A stretch of DNA of 64,000 nucleotides, from assembly GCA_003254905.1 (NCBI GenBank), contig QANU01010637.1:83919-147918 (forward strand), read 5' to 3'. This DNA comes from Nissolia schottii. Lineage: Eukaryota; Streptophyta; Magnoliopsida; Fabales; Fabaceae. A model generated the notes under the pieces. The model made no database searches. It worked only from the letters and a program-made list of their open reading frames with translations, and was not told where the DNA came from. The position numbers were made by a program, and so were the translations under genes. Shown piece by piece: positions 61,699 to 64,000 of the stretch. Numbering within the stretch: position 1 is the stretch's first letter; every line of letters starts with the position of its first letter.

Positions 61699-64000
61699 TG
61701 TGTGGATGATGATGCATTTTTTAGTGTAGAAATTCTTGCATCTTTCTGTAGTACCGTAACAACTCATTTCTATTTACTAGCATTCGCTCGGTCCAATTTT
61801 ATATGTTATATTTTTATCTAAAATTAGTTATTTTTTGATTAAATTAAGAAATTATTAATTATTGTATTTTTGACTATGTTCCTATTTATTATGAAGTTTC
61901 AACTATTGTATTAATTATATTGCAATTTTTCATCAGAGTAATTTAGTCTAAATACTTGATATTTTTTTATAGTATGTACAAATTAATTGCTTTCCTAATT
62001 TGTGTACATTTGTCAAAAGTGACAAATAAGAGTGGCCGAAAGGGGTATTATGTGGTGAACTTTAATAAAACCTCTCCCCTAATGATAGATAAACAGTGAG
62101 CCAACACGGTGTTACATAAATAATGAGTACAGATAACATAACTCACCAATTTCAGTGGTTACACTTATTTATGAGGGGGTTGATCAACAGAAATGTTTTT
62201 TGAACCACAAAATACAGTGTCACTGCATGCACCATAGTATTTTGTTTGTCCTAATAAAAGAGAGAGAGAAGACAAAAGTATACAAAGAGAGGGAAAAAGA
62301 AGAAGAAAAGTCACTCTCTCTTCTTCGGCTCTTCTTCACATCTCTTCTTCAATTCTCTTCATCAGCATTCTCCATCATTCCCTTATCTCTGATGTTCGCT
62401 CTCTCATGAAAATCTCGGCTTCATCACTTCTTTATCTTCATCCTCATTGAGCTTCATGTCGGTTTTGTGCTCCTCCTTCAACTCCATCACGGCCTCTGCC
62501 AGCTCTATTTATATCAAAGATAAGATATATTTGATTTTCGAACTTCCTTTATTCCTTCTCATCTCAAAGACATGGGTTATTAGATTTGTGGAAGACTAAC
62601 TTAATCCAAAACAAATTTTAACTTAACAAGAAGTTACAAGTTGTGTTTAAGAAGGTTTGCAACTTAAGATATGAATTAGAAACTTGACTAATGATTGTAA
62701 CTAACTTGACTAATGATTATAACTTAGTGTTGCACCTTAATTTGTAATTTAATTGACTAATGTTTGTAATAGCACCCTATAACTCATGATAATAGTTTGT
62801 AACGAGAGTAACAGAAGTTTGTGACGACATCAACGAAGGTTTGTAACATTTGTTCAATAGAGTTTGTTACTTTTATCGAGAATGTGTGCAAGTGGAGAGA
62901 GTCTGTCGTTAGAGGCCAGTTTATAATAAGAGCAAAAAAAGGTTGTAGACTTTGTTCAATAGAGTGCATTTTTTTTTATGAAAAAAGTACATTTTTTTAT
63001 GGGAATTATGCAAGTGGAGCCAAAGAAAGAGAGAGTCTGTCATCGGTGGAGCAGAATAGAGGGAGAGTCTGTCATGAGTCAAGTGGTCCTCTCTCCCTTA
63101 TGCTACTCTCGCATGTTTTTTCGTAAATGTACTTTTTGATTACTAATTTGATTGAATAAAATTATAAACTTATGTTGCTAGAGTTAAAAACTATTATCAT
63201 GGGTTACAAATCTTAGTAGCCATGTCACACACTCTCTCTTTTGCTCCACGGCACATAAAAACGTATTTTTTCGTTACAAACTTGATTAAACAAAGGTTAC
63301 AAACCTTTGTTCCATTAAGTTACAAATTGGCGAAAGAGAGATGTTTGGCTGATGAGATAGAATTTTATATTTATTATAGGACTCACACTCATTGAATTTA
63401 TATATAGTTACACTACAATAACACTATAATTTATGACACTGTAATTTGCTGTCCAAATAACAAGACTGGTGAATCAATTGGCCTTGTTCCATGTGCGGTG
63501 TGAAACTAGTTGGATAATGGATTGGTAATGCATGCATATGCTAACTTGTACTCAACTACTACCTTTACATGTGTATCTATGTTTTTAGAAAAAAATTTAT
63601 ATGCTATTAAAGCATATTTAATGTTTTTAGAATACACATTAAATGTATTCTACGAGCATAACAAAATTTCTCATGCTTCGAAGTTTGATTTGATTATGGA
63701 TATTGAGCTTTCTACCTTATAATTGTATAGATTTTGATTGGCTACGACTATGAGTGTCTGTACCTTACTACATAAACTAACTACGGAAAGCCAAAAAAAA
63801 AAGTGTATGTACCTTGATGAAAATGCCTATTTGGCCTCTCGTCAAACTAGAGATTGAGAAAAATATGTAAGGGTCAATTTAACCATAAGAGACAATGTTG
63901 CTTCACCTTACTCATTTTACGTAAGACATTAAGTTAACTCATACATCATCTACTTTTGTGTTATGGGTTATTATCTTCGTTTCAAGGAAGCTGCTGACAT
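61699..64000. other. Right-end intergenic region with TTTGTAAC-rich repeat
   Basis: 62640-63330 has dispersed TTTGTAAC/GTTACAAA words in both orientations and AAAGAGAGAGTCTGTC duplicated near 63025 and 63060. 63480-63725 is related to 56636-56800. No gene is supportable up to the window edge. Confidence 0.4.

Noticed and set aside
62155..63126. ORFs at 62155-62409 and 62821-63126
   Set aside because: They lie in TTTGTAAC/AGAGAG-rich repeat DNA, have no family resemblance and no splice context.

Overview
The window is plant nuclear DNA. It holds intron-bearing housekeeping genes with GT-AG introns and plant-type proteins, set in AT-rich intergenic DNA full of transposons. Protein resemblance recalled from memory (CNX1, HMGR, CCT7, the UGT92-like pseudogene) and the repeat content fit a legume best, probably tribe Phaseoleae. 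That assignment is inference, not a search result. Base composition changes sharply: first exons are GC-rich, intergenic DNA is very AT-rich.

Layout. 285-3184 (minus): the 5' five exons of CNX1 (molybdenum insertase), running off the left edge. 3185-16443: a gene-free block with an internally deleted Ty1/copia element (7792-10070), a 4.86-kb solo LTR (11145-16007) and a 397-bp Mutator-like MITE (16038-16434), each with a matching target-site duplication. 17266-22746 (plus): a four-exon BPM gene (MATH-BTB, CUL3 substrate adaptor) with DNA transposons in introns 2 and 3. 25792-28920 (plus): KRR1 (small-subunit processome), 11 exons. 31489-32446 (plus): a small three-exon gene for a stand-alone BRF1/TFIIB-type zinc ribbon. 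32715-36551: a TIR-like element, a tandem segmental duplication and SINE copies. 38040-39273: a tandem repeat array that ends 14 bp before the TATA box of an HMG-CoA reductase gene (39643-43031, plus, four exons). 45141-49600 (plus): CCT7 (chaperonin eta), 14 exons. 52240-54768 (minus): very-long-chain enoyl-CoA reductase (ECR/CER10), four coding exons plus a 5'-UTR intron. 58731-59938 (minus): a frameshifted, C-terminally truncated glycosyltransferase pseudogene. 61083-61698: a long inverted repeat carrying three copies of an unidentified coding fragment.

The genes are a typical unlinked plant set: cofactor synthesis, ubiquitin targeting, ribosome assembly, isoprenoid synthesis, protein folding and fatty-acid elongation. 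KRR1 and CCT7 carry site II and/or telo-box motifs typical of growth-regulated genes. I found no operon-like system, CRISPR array or convincing tRNA/rRNA gene. No clearly new molecular system stands out. The best candidates for novelty are the zinc-ribbon microprotein gene, the inverted repeat of a captured exon, and the repeat array abutting the HMGR promoter.

Assembly quality matters here. There are two sized gaps (19637-20016 and 55138-55489) and five single-N joins. Three of the five single Ns are flanked by near-identical duplicated sequence, so some apparent tandem duplications may be contig-overlap artefacts.
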